From positions 62,273,468 through 62,337,467 of the forward strand of contig CM061233.1 in assembly GCA_030844895.1 (NCBI GenBank): a DNA stretch of 64,000 nt, in the 5' to 3' direction. The notes beneath the pieces were generated by a model. It saw only the letters and a program-made list of their open reading frames with translations. It was not told the origin of the DNA and did not search any database. Numbering within the stretch: the first letter of the stretch is position 1; each line of letters opens with the position of its first letter. Shown in pieces: positions 43,074-53,243 of the stretch. The stretch is from Ambrosia x helenae (taxonomy: Eukaryota; Streptophyta; Magnoliopsida; Asterales; Asteraceae). Made by a program: the position numbers and the translations under genes.

Positions 43074-45650
43074 ATGGATCCACATAATACTGGTTCTGCC
43101 ACTAAACCTGCCATGCTTGTGAGAAATGAGTACAACATATGGCAAAAGAGAATGGCACATACCTTGTCACAAACCAACACAGGTTGTTGGAGATCTGTGA
43201 TATATGGTCCTCACAAACCAGTAAATATAAATCTTGAAACTAAAGAAGGGATTCCAAAGGAACCCAAAGACTATACAGATGAGGATTTCCTAAAACTTGA
43301 GCTAGATGCAAAAGCATTCTCTATGTTGGCAATGGCTCTCCCAAATGAAATATACTCTGGCCTTTTACATTGTGAAAGTGCAAAAGAACTTTGGGACTGT
43401 CTTAAAGAACAGTTTGGAGGAACTGAAGAGGTGATTGCCAACACCAGAGAAATTTTAGCTCAACAATATGAAACATTTGCTTATATTAATGGGGAAACTT
43501 TGACTCAACAATTTGAAAGATTCTCCTCATTAATATCTGAGCTAAAGTTAAATGGTCAGACCTATACAATAGTGTCTATGCTACATAGATTTTTAAGGTC
43601 TTTACCTGACAAATGGGAAACTTACTCCATTGTTTTAAGATCCTCACCAGATTTTAGCTCCCCCACTCTTACAAAACTCCATGGGAGATTACTTACTTTT
43701 GAGAGAGAAATTGATCAAAAGAAGAAATTACAAACTTCTGGTAAAACTGCTGATGACTACCTACCAGGTAGTACAGCACTTTTGGGACAAGATTCACCAA
43801 CTTGTTCCTATGGATCTTATGACAATATTGACATAACCACTGGGATCTCATCAGAAAGATCTTTCCCAGGTTATGACAATGATGACCAAAGTCAAACTGC
43901 TGATAATCTATGTTTTATCATGGATGATTTGAAAAATTTTAGCAGTGATGACTTAGAAGAAATGGACATATTACACCAACTGGCCATGCTAAGCATTAAA
44001 ACTAACAAGTTTTATAAAAGGTCAGGAAGGAAATTTCCAGGATTGACCAGTAATACAAAAATTGGTTTTGACAAATCTAAATTGAGATGTCACAAGTGTC
44101 AGAAGTTGGGACACTTTGCTAGAGAGTGTAGAAGCTCTAGCTTTAACCAATCACAATCTGGAAATAACTATAACCCCAATTATAATAGGAATAATGGAAC
44201 TCAAGGGAGTGCTCATTTTGTACAGGCACAAGCTCCTCAACAGCAATATATGCCTCAAGTACAATATGTTCAAGTGCCTGCTCAACAGATGCAGAGCCAA
44301 CAATCAATCCCTCCCTTTCCAGCTGCTCAACTTCCTCCACAGCCTCAACAACCCTTGCAACAAAGTCTTTTTACCTCAGGGTATGTTGACTGGAGCAGTC
44401 TCCCTTATGACACCACAGAGTGCAATCCTGATGCAGACAACAAAGTGTTTGACATCAACTGGGGAGAACCAGACAATGGCAGAAAGAACTTTGCCTTAAT
44501 GGCATTTGAAGGCTGTACTTCAAAATCTGCATTGTCACAGGTATCAAAAGAATCTTTGACAAAACTTTGCTCAAATTCTTGCAAAGAAACTTTTGCTCTC
44601 ATAAGAGAGACAAACCTGCACCTACAAGGCAAAGCAAATGATTTAGAAAGAAAATACACACAGATAAAATGTGATTTAGAAAGAAAACTGTGTGCTAAAA
44701 CAAAAGAAGTTTCTAAATTAACTAACTCTGCTATTGAAACCCAAGCACAAATCAAAATGATGCTAAATGACCTGGGAGATGTCAGACAAGAGCTTGCTGA
44801 CACCAGGATCACTTGTGAAAAATGGGTGGAATCTTGTAGGGGGTATCAATTATTGCTAAACAAACAAAGTGCTTCAAATGTTAAGTTTGGCATAGGATAC
44901 CATCTTGTTGAAACACCAACAGATTTTTCTCCCAAAACTACTGAAGATGGGAGAAGAATTGTTTCAAATGAAGCTTCTGAAGGGAAAGAATGCACATCTT
45001 TCCATGAAAACTTTCTAAACAGAAATCCTGGCATTTTTAAAGAAAGTACTTCAGAAGTATTTACAAAATCTGACAACAAGCCATCAGTAGTTTCATTTAC
45101 ATCAGGAGTTGAGACCCTGAAAACTACTGATGAGCAAAATCTTTTCACAAATGTCAGAAATTTGCCTTTAGATCAAAAACAAAAGGCAAAAGAATGTGAA
45201 ATTTGTGGCCTGTTCAACCACAAAACTGAATTTTGTAGATACAGAAAAGGAATTCAGTTCAATCAAAAATTTAAACAACAGGTTGTGGGAAATCAAAACA
45301 GAAATGATTATGAAAGAGTCTTTAAACCCAAGAAACAACAACCTGAAAACACCTTTTCTCAGAAAAAGATAAAATCTCAACCAAAATCTTTTTCTCAAAA
45401 TTCCTTGTCAGTAGTTAGACCAGAATCATCAGCAGTTTCACAAACTGCTGAGATTCAAAATCTAAAGAACAAGGTAGAACTACTGATGACCAAGGTTGAT
45501 GGTGGTCCTAAAAAGGATACCACCATGGTTCTTAATGAAAAATCCATTGCCAAAAAGACATGGATTTCTCAACCTGGTCAAGAACAAACTGTAACTGTTC
45601 TCAAGAGCAAACCCAAAGCCAAACAGGCTTGGGTTCCCAAACCTAACTAA
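43074..45650 (+). CDS. gag: Copia B Gag (858 aa), two zinc knuckles and coiled coil
   Basis: Structural capsid/nucleocapsid protein that packages element RNA in cytoplasmic particles. The N-terminus (NEYNIWQKRMAHTLSQT) resembles the DUF4219 start of plant copia Gag. Residues about 95-160 (AKELWDCLKEQFGGTEEV, LTQQFERFSSLISELKLNG) fit UBN2. Knuckle 1 is CHKCQKLGHFAREC (C339, C342, H347, C352). Then come a Q/P-rich stretch and a likely coiled coil at about 520-600. Knuckle 2 is CEICGLFNHKTEFC (C708, C711, H716, C721). It is much longer than ordinary copia Gag (about 300 residues); long Gags are known in Sireviruses. It starts at the first ATG after the PBS and ends TAA just before the pol frame opens. 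It is the only intact Gag in the window and could serve copia A. Confidence 0.93.
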   Translation: MDPHNTGSATKPAMLVRNEYNIWQKRMAHTLSQTNTGCWRSVIYGPHKPVNINLETKEGIPKEPKDYTDEDFLKLELDAKAFSMLAMALPNEIYSGLLHCESAKELWDCLKEQFGGTEEVIANTREILAQQYETFAYINGETLTQQFERFSSLISELKLNGQTYTIVSMLHRFLRSLPDKWETYSIVLRSSPDFSSPTLTKLHGRLLTFEREIDQKKKLQTSGKTADDYLPGSTALLGQDSPTCSYGSYDNIDITTGISSERSFPGYDNDDQSQTADNLCFIMDDLKNFSSDDLEEMDILHQLAMLSIKTNKFYKRSGRKFPGLTSNTKIGFDKSKLRCHKCQKLGHFARECRSSSFNQSQSGNNYNPNYNRNNGTQGSAHFVQAQAPQQQYMPQVQYVQVPAQQMQSQQSIPPFPAAQLPPQPQQPLQQSLFTSGYVDWSSLPYDTTECNPDADNKVFDINWGEPDNGRKNFALMAFEGCTSKSALSQVSKESLTKLCSNSCKETFALIRETNLHLQGKANDLERKYTQIKCDLERKLCAKTKEVSKLTNSAIETQAQIKMMLNDLGDVRQELADTRITCEKWVESCRGYQLLLNKQSASNVKFGIGYHLVETPTDFSPKTTEDGRRIVSNEASEGKECTSFHENFLNRNPGIFKESTSEVFTKSDNKPSVVSFTSGVETLKTTDEQNLFTNVRNLPLDQKQKAKECEICGLFNHKTEFCRYRKGIQFNQKFKQQVVGNQNRNDYERVFKPKKQQPENTFSQKKIKSQPKSFSQNSLSVVRPESSAVSQTAEIQNLKNKVELLMTKVDGGPKKDTTMVLNEKSIAKKTWISQPGQEQTVTVLKSKPKAKQAWVPKPN

Positions 45651-48600
45651 TTTGCTTTTATGTGCAGAGAGTTTCCAGGGGCTTGAACAGCATATGGTAT
45701 GTTGATAGTGGAGGCTCTATGCACATGACTGGATGCAGATACCTGATAAACAACTTTATCAGCCAAAGAGAAGGATCTGTATCCTTTGGGAACAATGCTA
45801 AGGGATATGTGCTAGGACATGGCAATGTCTCCTCTGGCAAAATACAGTTTGACAAGGTCAATCTGGTGGAAAACCTTGAATACAACTTGCTGAGCGTGTC
45901 ACAAATGTGTGATAAAGGATATTCTTCCTTTTTCACAAAGACAGCTTGCAAGATCATCTCACCAGAAGGCCAAAAGTTGATAGAGAAGATTATAGAAGAT
46001 CATACTTTGCTGATTGCCAAAAGATGTGGCAATGTCTATGCAGTGGACATTGAGAAAGACAAAGTATTGAACAACACTGCCTGTTTCTTCTCAAGGGCAT
46101 CAACTTCAGAAACAGATCTCTGGCACAGGAGACTTGGCCATGTGAACTTTAAAACCATAAATAAAGTCACAAAAATGGGCTTGGTCAGAGGTCTACCTTT
46201 GAAAGTATACCAGTGTCAAGAACACTGTGTATCCTGTTTAAAGGGAAAACAGCATAAGTCCTCCTATAAGTCTATTGAAGAATCAAAAAACAACTGCATG
46301 TCTTCAACTACTCCATATGGACTTATTTGGACCTGTCAAGATTATGAGCCTTGGTAAAAAGAAGTACTGCTTAGTCATCATTGATGACTACTCAAGATTC
46401 ACATGGGTATTCTTCTTATTTTCCAAGGATGAGGCTACTGAAATCATCAAGTTCTTCATTCTACAAGTAGAGAAACAATATTCTCTATCTGTCAAAACCA
46501 TTAGAAGTGACAATGGGACAGAGTTCAGGAACAAAACTCTGGATGAATTCTGTTTGTCTAAAGGGATTATTAGACAATACAGTGTTCCCAGAACTCCTGA
46601 ACAAAATGGTGTAGTAGAAAGGAAGAACAGAACATTGATAGAAGGAGCAAGAACAATGTTAGCTGATTCTGGACTGCCATTGTACTTTTGGGCAGAAGCA
46701 GTTAACACATCATGTTTTGTTCAGAATAGAGTTCTTGTGTTCAAGAGACACTCCAAGACTGCCTATGAAGTTCTTCATGGCATGAAGCCCCTTATCTCCT
46801 TTTTCAGGGCTTTTGGGTGTCAATGTTTCATCTTGAACATCAAGGAATCTATTTCAAAGTTTGCTGCCAAAGTTGACTCAGGTTACTTTCTTGGTTATTC
46901 TTCAACTAGAAAAGCCTATAAGGTTTTTAATTCTCACACCAGGATAGTAGAAGAAACATTGAATGTCAAGTTCAATGAGTCAAAACACACTCTTATTCCA
47001 GCACATCCTGCTGAACTCTTTGACCTTGACAACTTTCACTTTGGACCTGAAAAGACTGTTACTTCTTCCAAACCTACTTATTATGGTGATCAAAGGTTTG
47101 AAGATAAGGATCCTACACCATGGACTCCTCAAACAGTCATTAAGTCAACTACAACACCATCAGAAGTTTTTCAAACTTCTGATCAAACAAATACTGAAGG
47201 CCAAACTCAAACATCTGCTTCAGCACCTGCAACTACTGAAGAAGCTGAAACTGCTGAACCAGATATTATAGACCTCAGTAGTTTGTTTGAAGAACAAGAG
47301 CCACCTACACCTGTCAGTGGTTTACAACAACTGATTGAACACAGAGATCATCCACTTGATCAAATCATGGGTGATATAGCTTCAGGTGTTCTTACCAGAA
47401 ACCAGCTCTCCAACTTTTGCCTATTCTCAGCCTTTATTTCACAGTTGGAACCAAAGAAGTACCAGGAAGCCCTCAAAGACAATAATTGGGTGCAAGCTAT
47501 GCAAGATGAACTGCTTCAGTTCAACAAGCAACAGGTCTGGGAAATCTGTCCTTTACCTCAAAACAAGCAACCAATTGGTACAAGATGGGTTTTCAGGAAC
47601 AAACAAGATGAAGCTGGTATGATAATCAAGAACAAGGCAAGACTGGTAGTTCAAGGGTACTCTCAAGAAGAGGGAATTGACTATGATGAAACCTTTGCTC
47701 CAGTTGCAAGGCTTGAGGCCATCAGGTTATTTCTGGCCTATGCCATTTCCAACAAAATTAAAGTTTATCAAATGGATGTGAAAAGTGCATTTTTGTATGG
47801 AAAAATCAAAGAGGAGGTGTATGTCTGTCAGCCACCTGGGTTTGAGGATCCTTCTCATCCTGAGTGGGTGTACAGATTGGACAAAGCTCTTTATGGGCTT
47901 AAACAGGCTCCAAGAGCCTGGTATGATACACTCTCCACCTTTTTACTCAAAAATAACTTTACAAGAGGTGCCATTGATAAAACACTTTTCATTAAACATG
48001 TTGGAAATCATGTCTTACTTGTTCAAATTTATGTTGATGATATCATTTTTGGTTCAACAAACACAAAACTGTGTGATGATTTTAAGAAACTCATGCAATC
48101 AAAATTTGAGATGAGTACCATGGGAGAACTGCAGTACTTTCTAGGACTGCAGATCAAACAACAAACAAATGGAACTTTTATACATCAATCAAAATATGTT
48201 AAAGAATTATTGAACAAATTTTCTTTAAATGACTGTAAATCATGTTCCACTCCCATGACACCAATCACACAAGTTGAACCTGATGATCAAGGAAAACAGG
48301 TTGATCAAACCATGTACAGATGTATGATAGGTTCCCTTTTATATTTAACTGCTTCTAGACCAGATATTATGTTTTCAACATGTGTCTGTGCTAGATATCA
48401 ATCAGCACCAAGGGAATCACACCTTATAGCAGTCAAAAGAATTTTCAGATATCTGAAAGGAACTCCAACACTGGGAATTTGGTATCCTGCTTCAAGCAAT
48501 ACCAAGTTATCAGCTTTTTCAGATAGTGACTATGCAGGGTGTAAGATGACAAGAAAGTCAACATCTGGTGGTTGTCAATTCCTGGGTAACTGTCTAGTGT

Positions 48601-48971
48601 CATGGCAATCAAAGAAGCAAACATCTGTTGCAACTTCAACTGCTGAAGCTGAATACATTGCAGCTTCAAGCTGTACATCACAGATACAATGGCTCCAATA
48701 TCAACTTCTTGATTATGGAATCAAAGAGACCAAGACACCTTTGTTTGTAGACAGCAAATCTGCCATTAGCATCATTCAAAATCCGGTACAGTTCTCAAAA
48801 ACCAAACATATTGAGATCAGGTACCATTTCATAAGAGATTGCTATGAAAAAGGCAAGATTGAGGTGAAGCATGTAGCAACAGCTAATCAAATAGCTGACA
48901 TCTTCACTAAGCCCCTTGACACATCAACATTTCAGAAGTTAGTATCCATGCTTGGAATGCTAAATTTGTAA
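45647..48971 (+). pseudogene. pol: Copia B Pol with one single-base frameshift
   Basis: The pol frame (-1 to gag) opens at 45647 after a TAA. The protease has YVDSGGSMHMTG (Asp codon at 45704). Pre-integrase LWHRRLGH and CVSC follow. At 46285-46290 a run of six A replaces five in copia A, shifting the frame just before the first integrase Asp. The downstream frame (46275-48971) carries the rest of integrase (RSDNGTEF, EQNGVVERKNR), RT (QMDVKSAFLYG; YVDD at about 48030) and RNase H (SDSDYAGC), ending DIFTKPLD. All else looks intact. A homopolymer indel could be a sequencing error, so the gene may really be whole. A pyrimidine-rich TTTGCTTTTATGTGCAG before the first codons looks like a 3' splice site. 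Confidence 0.9.
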
Positions 48972-49698
48972 GTGTTTACTTTTTTTTTTTTTAAACTTGT
49001 ATGCATATCAGTTAGAATCCAAGTTAACACTTGATTCTACCCAACTCTACATCAAACTTCTACATCAATCACTACTGTTATGCATAAAACATCAAAATTT
49101 TCTTTTCCTTTTTCCATCCTTGATTCCATCCTGTTTACCTTGGTGGAATCCAAGTTAACCTTTTCCTTCTTTTTTCTGGTTTTCACTTACAAAAGACAAA
49201 AGTCTGAAACAAAACTTCTGAAAAACAAAACTACTGATTAAACAAAAATCAGTATGAGAGAAACTACTGATGAACAAAAATCATCAGTATGGGGCTAATT
49301 TTCTGAAAAAGTGTGTAACTTCTGATAACATAACCTTCAGAAGTTATGAATAAAGTATTTATAAAAACATTTCTCATCAGATGTTAAAACTACTGAAGAG
49401 AAAATGGGAACTACTGATGAAGTAATCCTTCATCAGCAGTTTAAGTCAAAAGGGCAAATCTGACTTTTCCCATCATCAGAGGTTTGACCTAATCAGTTTA
49501 AAACCTCTGATAAAGAGATTTTTAACCAAAGGCGGTTTTAAAACTTCTAATAAAGAAGATTCAAGCGGTTAAAACTTCTAATAAATACCTTTTCTACACA
49601 CTTATCCTTTCAAACTCAAAATATCCCTCCTTCTCTCTCAAAACTCTCTCAATAACCTATACCTGCAAATCCACTGTTCGATCAAAAACCCAAACCAC
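48972..49698 (+). promoter_or_regulatory. Spacer between pol and ORF3 of copia B
   Basis: 727 bases without a gene, starting with a T-rich tract (48978-48992). I counted eight exact AACTNCTGA or TCAGNAGTT sites between about 49215 and 49442. Near the ORF3 start there is a TATA-like AATAAATACC (about 49580), then a CT-rich leader (CCTTCTCTCTC) up to the ATG. Copia A has the same layout. This may be an internal promoter with 5' UTR for ORF3. Confidence 0.45.
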
Positions 49699-52600
49699 AT
49701 GGCTCTAGTTCTAAAACAGGGACACAATCAAAGGGCCTTTCTTGAAAAACAAGAAGGCTGGTCCCAATACGATGAGATCATTGATCTTGTCGTCAAATCC
49801 CAATATTTTACTGCTCTCACAATAAACCCACCAATTCACACTGAAACTCTCAATGAGTTCTGGGCAAATGCTGAGACGGTTACAATGGGTGATGAGGTCA
49901 TTTCCCTCAACTCAAGAATAAAAGGGAAACAACTGACCATCACACCGGCCACACTAGCAACAAGACTGGGTCTGGATGATGTAACTGCCCCTGACCATGT
50001 TGCTAACACTGATATTCATCTAACCATGACTGAGTGTGGTTATCAAGGTACTCTCTCCCATGCTACAATATTCAAAAAATATTTTGAACCAAAATACAAG
50101 CTTTTGTTTCATTATATTATTATGTGTTTGAGTCCAAAAACAGGGTCTTATGACCAGATGCCCTCCACTTTTCAACCAATATTTCATTCCATTGTGAATG
50201 AAACTAAATTCAGGGCATCAAAACTATTTTTCAATGAGTTGGTGTTACATCACAATAATACCAAGAAAAAGTTTTTGTTATACCCAAGGTTCATTATGCA
50301 ATGCATAATAGGGGAACTGGGTAATGAGGTGCTTGTGGGGAAAATCTCAACTTTAAATCCTTTAACATCACAAGCATACTCAAGGCATAACAAACCGGCT
50401 GCCTGGCCAGAAGATGATCAGGGAGAACAACAACAAGTCCCCCTGAAGCCCACATCTTCCAAACTCACCCCACCTAAAGCCAAAAAGCCCAAGCCAACAA
50501 AAACAGCACCCCACCAACCCAAAAGAAAAGCTGTTCAGGAGGTTGAGATGCCTGAACATGCTCATGAGCATTCTGCTCTTCAAATAGATGAGACTGAAAC
50601 ACCCTCTCAGTCTCATCCATCTCAAACCCCACCAAGAGCACCCATAACCATTTTATTCAAAAGAAAAAGACTTAGAAAAACATATGAAACACACTCTTCT
50701 TTTGAAACTGCTGAACAACAACTTTCACCACCTATTGCCCAAACTACTGAACCAACCCCACAAATTTCTGAACAAGAGGCAATAGAAATTGCCAAACTTC
50801 TCTCTGGGCTAAAAGAGAATGTCCCATCTGATCATGTCAGTCCCCTACAACCACAACAAACAGGGGACATAACTACTACATCAGACATGGATGTGGACAT
50901 CTCTAGCCCTATCCCAAGAGATGAGGGTGGACCAGAGTCTTTAAGCCCAATTTTAGAGACTCTTGGGGCATCTGAGGCTGCTACTACTCAGTTACCACCC
51001 AGTGGTGGATCTGAGGATAGAAGTAACATAGCTAAGACCTCAGATGTGGCAACTACTGATGAAGGCTTGATGCCTGAAGTAGGAAATCCTCAGTACCAAG
51101 AAAAAGAGGTTCATGAGAGAACTGAGTTGGGCTCAGCTCATGATTTAACTGAGACAGTCCTCATTGAGGGCAACATCAGGGATTCAAATGATTCCATTAG
51201 TTTGGATGATGTTTCACACACTCAAACTACTGAATTGACGGCACTTTCTGAAGGTCCTGTTTCAAGGGTATCCAGGCTCAAGAAGCCAGTCACCTCTGCA
51301 CAGGTTAAAGCCCACTCAATCCCTAAAACCCCTAGAGTGGCATCCTCTGTACAACATGAGGATCTCCCAAAAACACCCCCTTCACAACAAATGCCTACCC
51401 AATTCCCTGGGCAAACAAGCATAGACCTGAACCAGCTATGCAGCCCAGAGGGTCCCCTGTACCACATGATGAATACACTCATCAGAAATCACTTCCAAAC
51501 ATATACAGCTGACTTGGAGCTGTCCATCAAGAACCAATTTGGAGTGATCAAGACCAAGATGAACGATCTGTCCAATAAAATACACTTCAACAGCAAACAG
51601 ATTGCTCATCTTCAAGGACAATTCTCCCAACCCTCTGCTTCAAGGGTTAAAATTGATGAATCCAAAAAGGGGGAGAAGATCAGGGAACCTAAGGAGTCAT
51701 TCCAAGCCAGGATAAGGGCAAGAGTGGCACTCCTTGAAAGAGATCAAAAAGATCAGGCCAGGAAAGAAAAATTGGCCAAACAGTTTGGTGTCTCAATAGA
51801 AGAAATTGAAGCTGCAGAGAAAGAAGATGAGACCCAAACATCTGAAGAATCCCTAAGGCAAAATGAAGAAACTTCTGATGACAAAACTTCTGATGAAGAA
51901 TCAGAAAGTACTGAAGACAATCCTTCAGTAGCTGACAAACCATCAGCAGTTGTCAGCACATCAGAAGTTAACACTTCCAAACCTCAAACAACTGAACCTT
52001 CCAGAACCACTGCTCCCATTCAACCAACATCTGATCCCATCAGGCCTACAACTGTTACTACAATGACTGTATTAAACCCTTCTCCTATCTCTCAATCAGC
52101 TGAACTATTAGAGAAGAGCTTAATTGCAGCCAACAAGAAGGCCAGAGAAGATCAGATTTGGAAATCTCTTGAAGAAAGGGATGATTTGGATTTAAGCCAT
52201 GAAGAAAAACTTCAGGCTTATGCAGCTGAACTACAAAGGCAGGCTAGCCTTGATGAGATTGCTGAACAAGATAAAAGACAACAACTGGTGTCTTATATTA
52301 CCAAGAACAGCAAGACTAAAGCCTTTACACTCAAAGGACTCTCTATGCAAGAGCTGACAAGAAGAGCACAACTGCTTGCAGACAAAGTGGCCACAAGCAA
52401 AGATGGAAAGGCCAAGAGAGCCCAGATAATAGAAGAGTTAGTAGCAGAAGGATATGGTTCAAAAGCCTCAGTATCCAGATGGAAAGAAGAAAGACTGATG
52501 GATACTTATAGAAAATACTTGGCTGCCAAGGCTGCAAATCCTGAGAAGTTTCAAACTGCTGATCCTTCAAGATCAGTAGTTAGAACTTCTGGTGCATCTA

Positions 52601-53109
52601 GAAGAACTGCTACTCAGAAGAAGAAGGCAGAGGACAATGTCAAAACTGACTTTAAAATGGTACTACTTGAAGGAAGTTCAATAGTCCATTCAGATTTTGA
52701 CATTGAGGAGAAACCTCTGTTAACACAATTCAGGGATCCTTCCACTTTTGCTTATCAAATACAAAAGACCATCAAAGAAAAGCTGCATACCAGAGTAGTG
52801 ACTGAACACCATCTCCCAACTGTTCAGATGCCTGATATGCAACAACAACAAGGAAGAGAATCCCACCTGAGGCTATCTGAAACTGAAGACATCCAGCACT
52901 CAGGACCATCAACCCAAGGGACAAGTCTGGTTCCCTATTCTTCTGACTTTAACAAGTCAAAGATCCCTATCATCAGATGGTCACTTACTGATAACAACTC
53001 AGTACTGTTGACAAGAAGAGACCTCTCAAGCAGGGCTTACAAGAATATCAGTGATCTGAAGAAACTGTCAACACAAGACCTGCTCACAATTCAACATCTA
53101 GAACCATAG
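49699..53109 (+). CDS. Copia B third ORF (ORF3, 1136 aa), function unknown
   Basis: A long frame between pol and the 3' LTR. Residues about 20-215 form a conserved-looking globular part (DEIIDLVVKSQYFTAL, LNEFWANAE, TECGYQGTL, KKFLLYPRFIMQCI), which I recall from many Asteraceae hypothetical proteins. Next are a basic patch (KAKKPKPTKTAPHQPKRKA, about 260-278, NLS-like) and a long low-complexity P/S/T/E region. A charged C-terminal half is predicted coiled coil (about 670-700 and 800-960). I see no signal peptide or transmembrane segment, so an envelope role is not supported. A TAG at 53107-53109 stands where copia A has CAG. The ancestral frame would run to the TAA at 53200-53202, so about 31 residues are lost. 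The ATG context and colinearity with copia A support the start. Confidence 0.85.
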   Translation: MALVLKQGHNQRAFLEKQEGWSQYDEIIDLVVKSQYFTALTINPPIHTETLNEFWANAETVTMGDEVISLNSRIKGKQLTITPATLATRLGLDDVTAPDHVANTDIHLTMTECGYQGTLSHATIFKKYFEPKYKLLFHYIIMCLSPKTGSYDQMPSTFQPIFHSIVNETKFRASKLFFNELVLHHNNTKKKFLLYPRFIMQCIIGELGNEVLVGKISTLNPLTSQAYSRHNKPAAWPEDDQGEQQQVPLKPTSSKLTPPKAKKPKPTKTAPHQPKRKAVQEVEMPEHAHEHSALQIDETETPSQSHPSQTPPRAPITILFKRKRLRKTYETHSSFETAEQQLSPPIAQTTEPTPQISEQEAIEIAKLLSGLKENVPSDHVSPLQPQQTGDITTTSDMDVDISSPIPRDEGGPESLSPILETLGASEAATTQLPPSGGSEDRSNIAKTSDVATTDEGLMPEVGNPQYQEKEVHERTELGSAHDLTETVLIEGNIRDSNDSISLDDVSHTQTTELTALSEGPVSRVSRLKKPVTSAQVKAHSIPKTPRVASSVQHEDLPKTPPSQQMPTQFPGQTSIDLNQLCSPEGPLYHMMNTLIRNHFQTYTADLELSIKNQFGVIKTKMNDLSNKIHFNSKQIAHLQGQFSQPSASRVKIDESKKGEKIREPKESFQARIRARVALLERDQKDQARKEKLAKQFGVSIEEIEAAEKEDETQTSEESLRQNEETSDDKTSDEESESTEDNPSVADKPSAVVSTSEVNTSKPQTTEPSRTTAPIQPTSDPIRPTTVTTMTVLNPSPISQSAELLEKSLIAANKKAREDQIWKSLEERDDLDLSHEEKLQAYAAELQRQASLDEIAEQDKRQQLVSYITKNSKTKAFTLKGLSMQELTRRAQLLADKVATSKDGKAKRAQIIEELVAEGYGSKASVSRWKEERLMDTYRKYLAAKAANPEKFQTADPSRSVVRTSGASRRTATQKKKAEDNVKTDFKMVLLEGSSIVHSDFDIEEKPLLTQFRDPSTFAYQIQKTIKEKLHTRVVTEHHLPTVQMPDMQQQQGRESHLRLSETEDIQHSGPSTQGTSLVPYSSDFNKSKIPIIRWSLTDNNSVLLTRRDLSSRAYKNISDLKKLSTQDLLTIQHLEP

Positions 53110-53228
53110 AGAGGATCTCTTTCTGATGGTCAGTTAAACCAGCTCAAGAACACCATGTACAAAGAGATATGGAAGATTGTTCAAGACAGAAGAAACACAT
53201 AAGGAATTAGTAAGGTTTTGGCTTCATC

Positions 53229-53243
53229 AATCCAGGGGGAGAT
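53229..53243 (+). promoter_or_regulatory. Polypurine tract of copia B
   Basis: AATCCAGGGGGAGAT directly before the 3' LTR, the same as in copia A and similar to Sirevirus PPTs as I know them. Confidence 0.88.

Noticed and set aside
49699..53109. ORF3 as a retroviral-type envelope gene
   Set aside because: No signal peptide, transmembrane helix or fusion peptide is visible; position alone is not enough.
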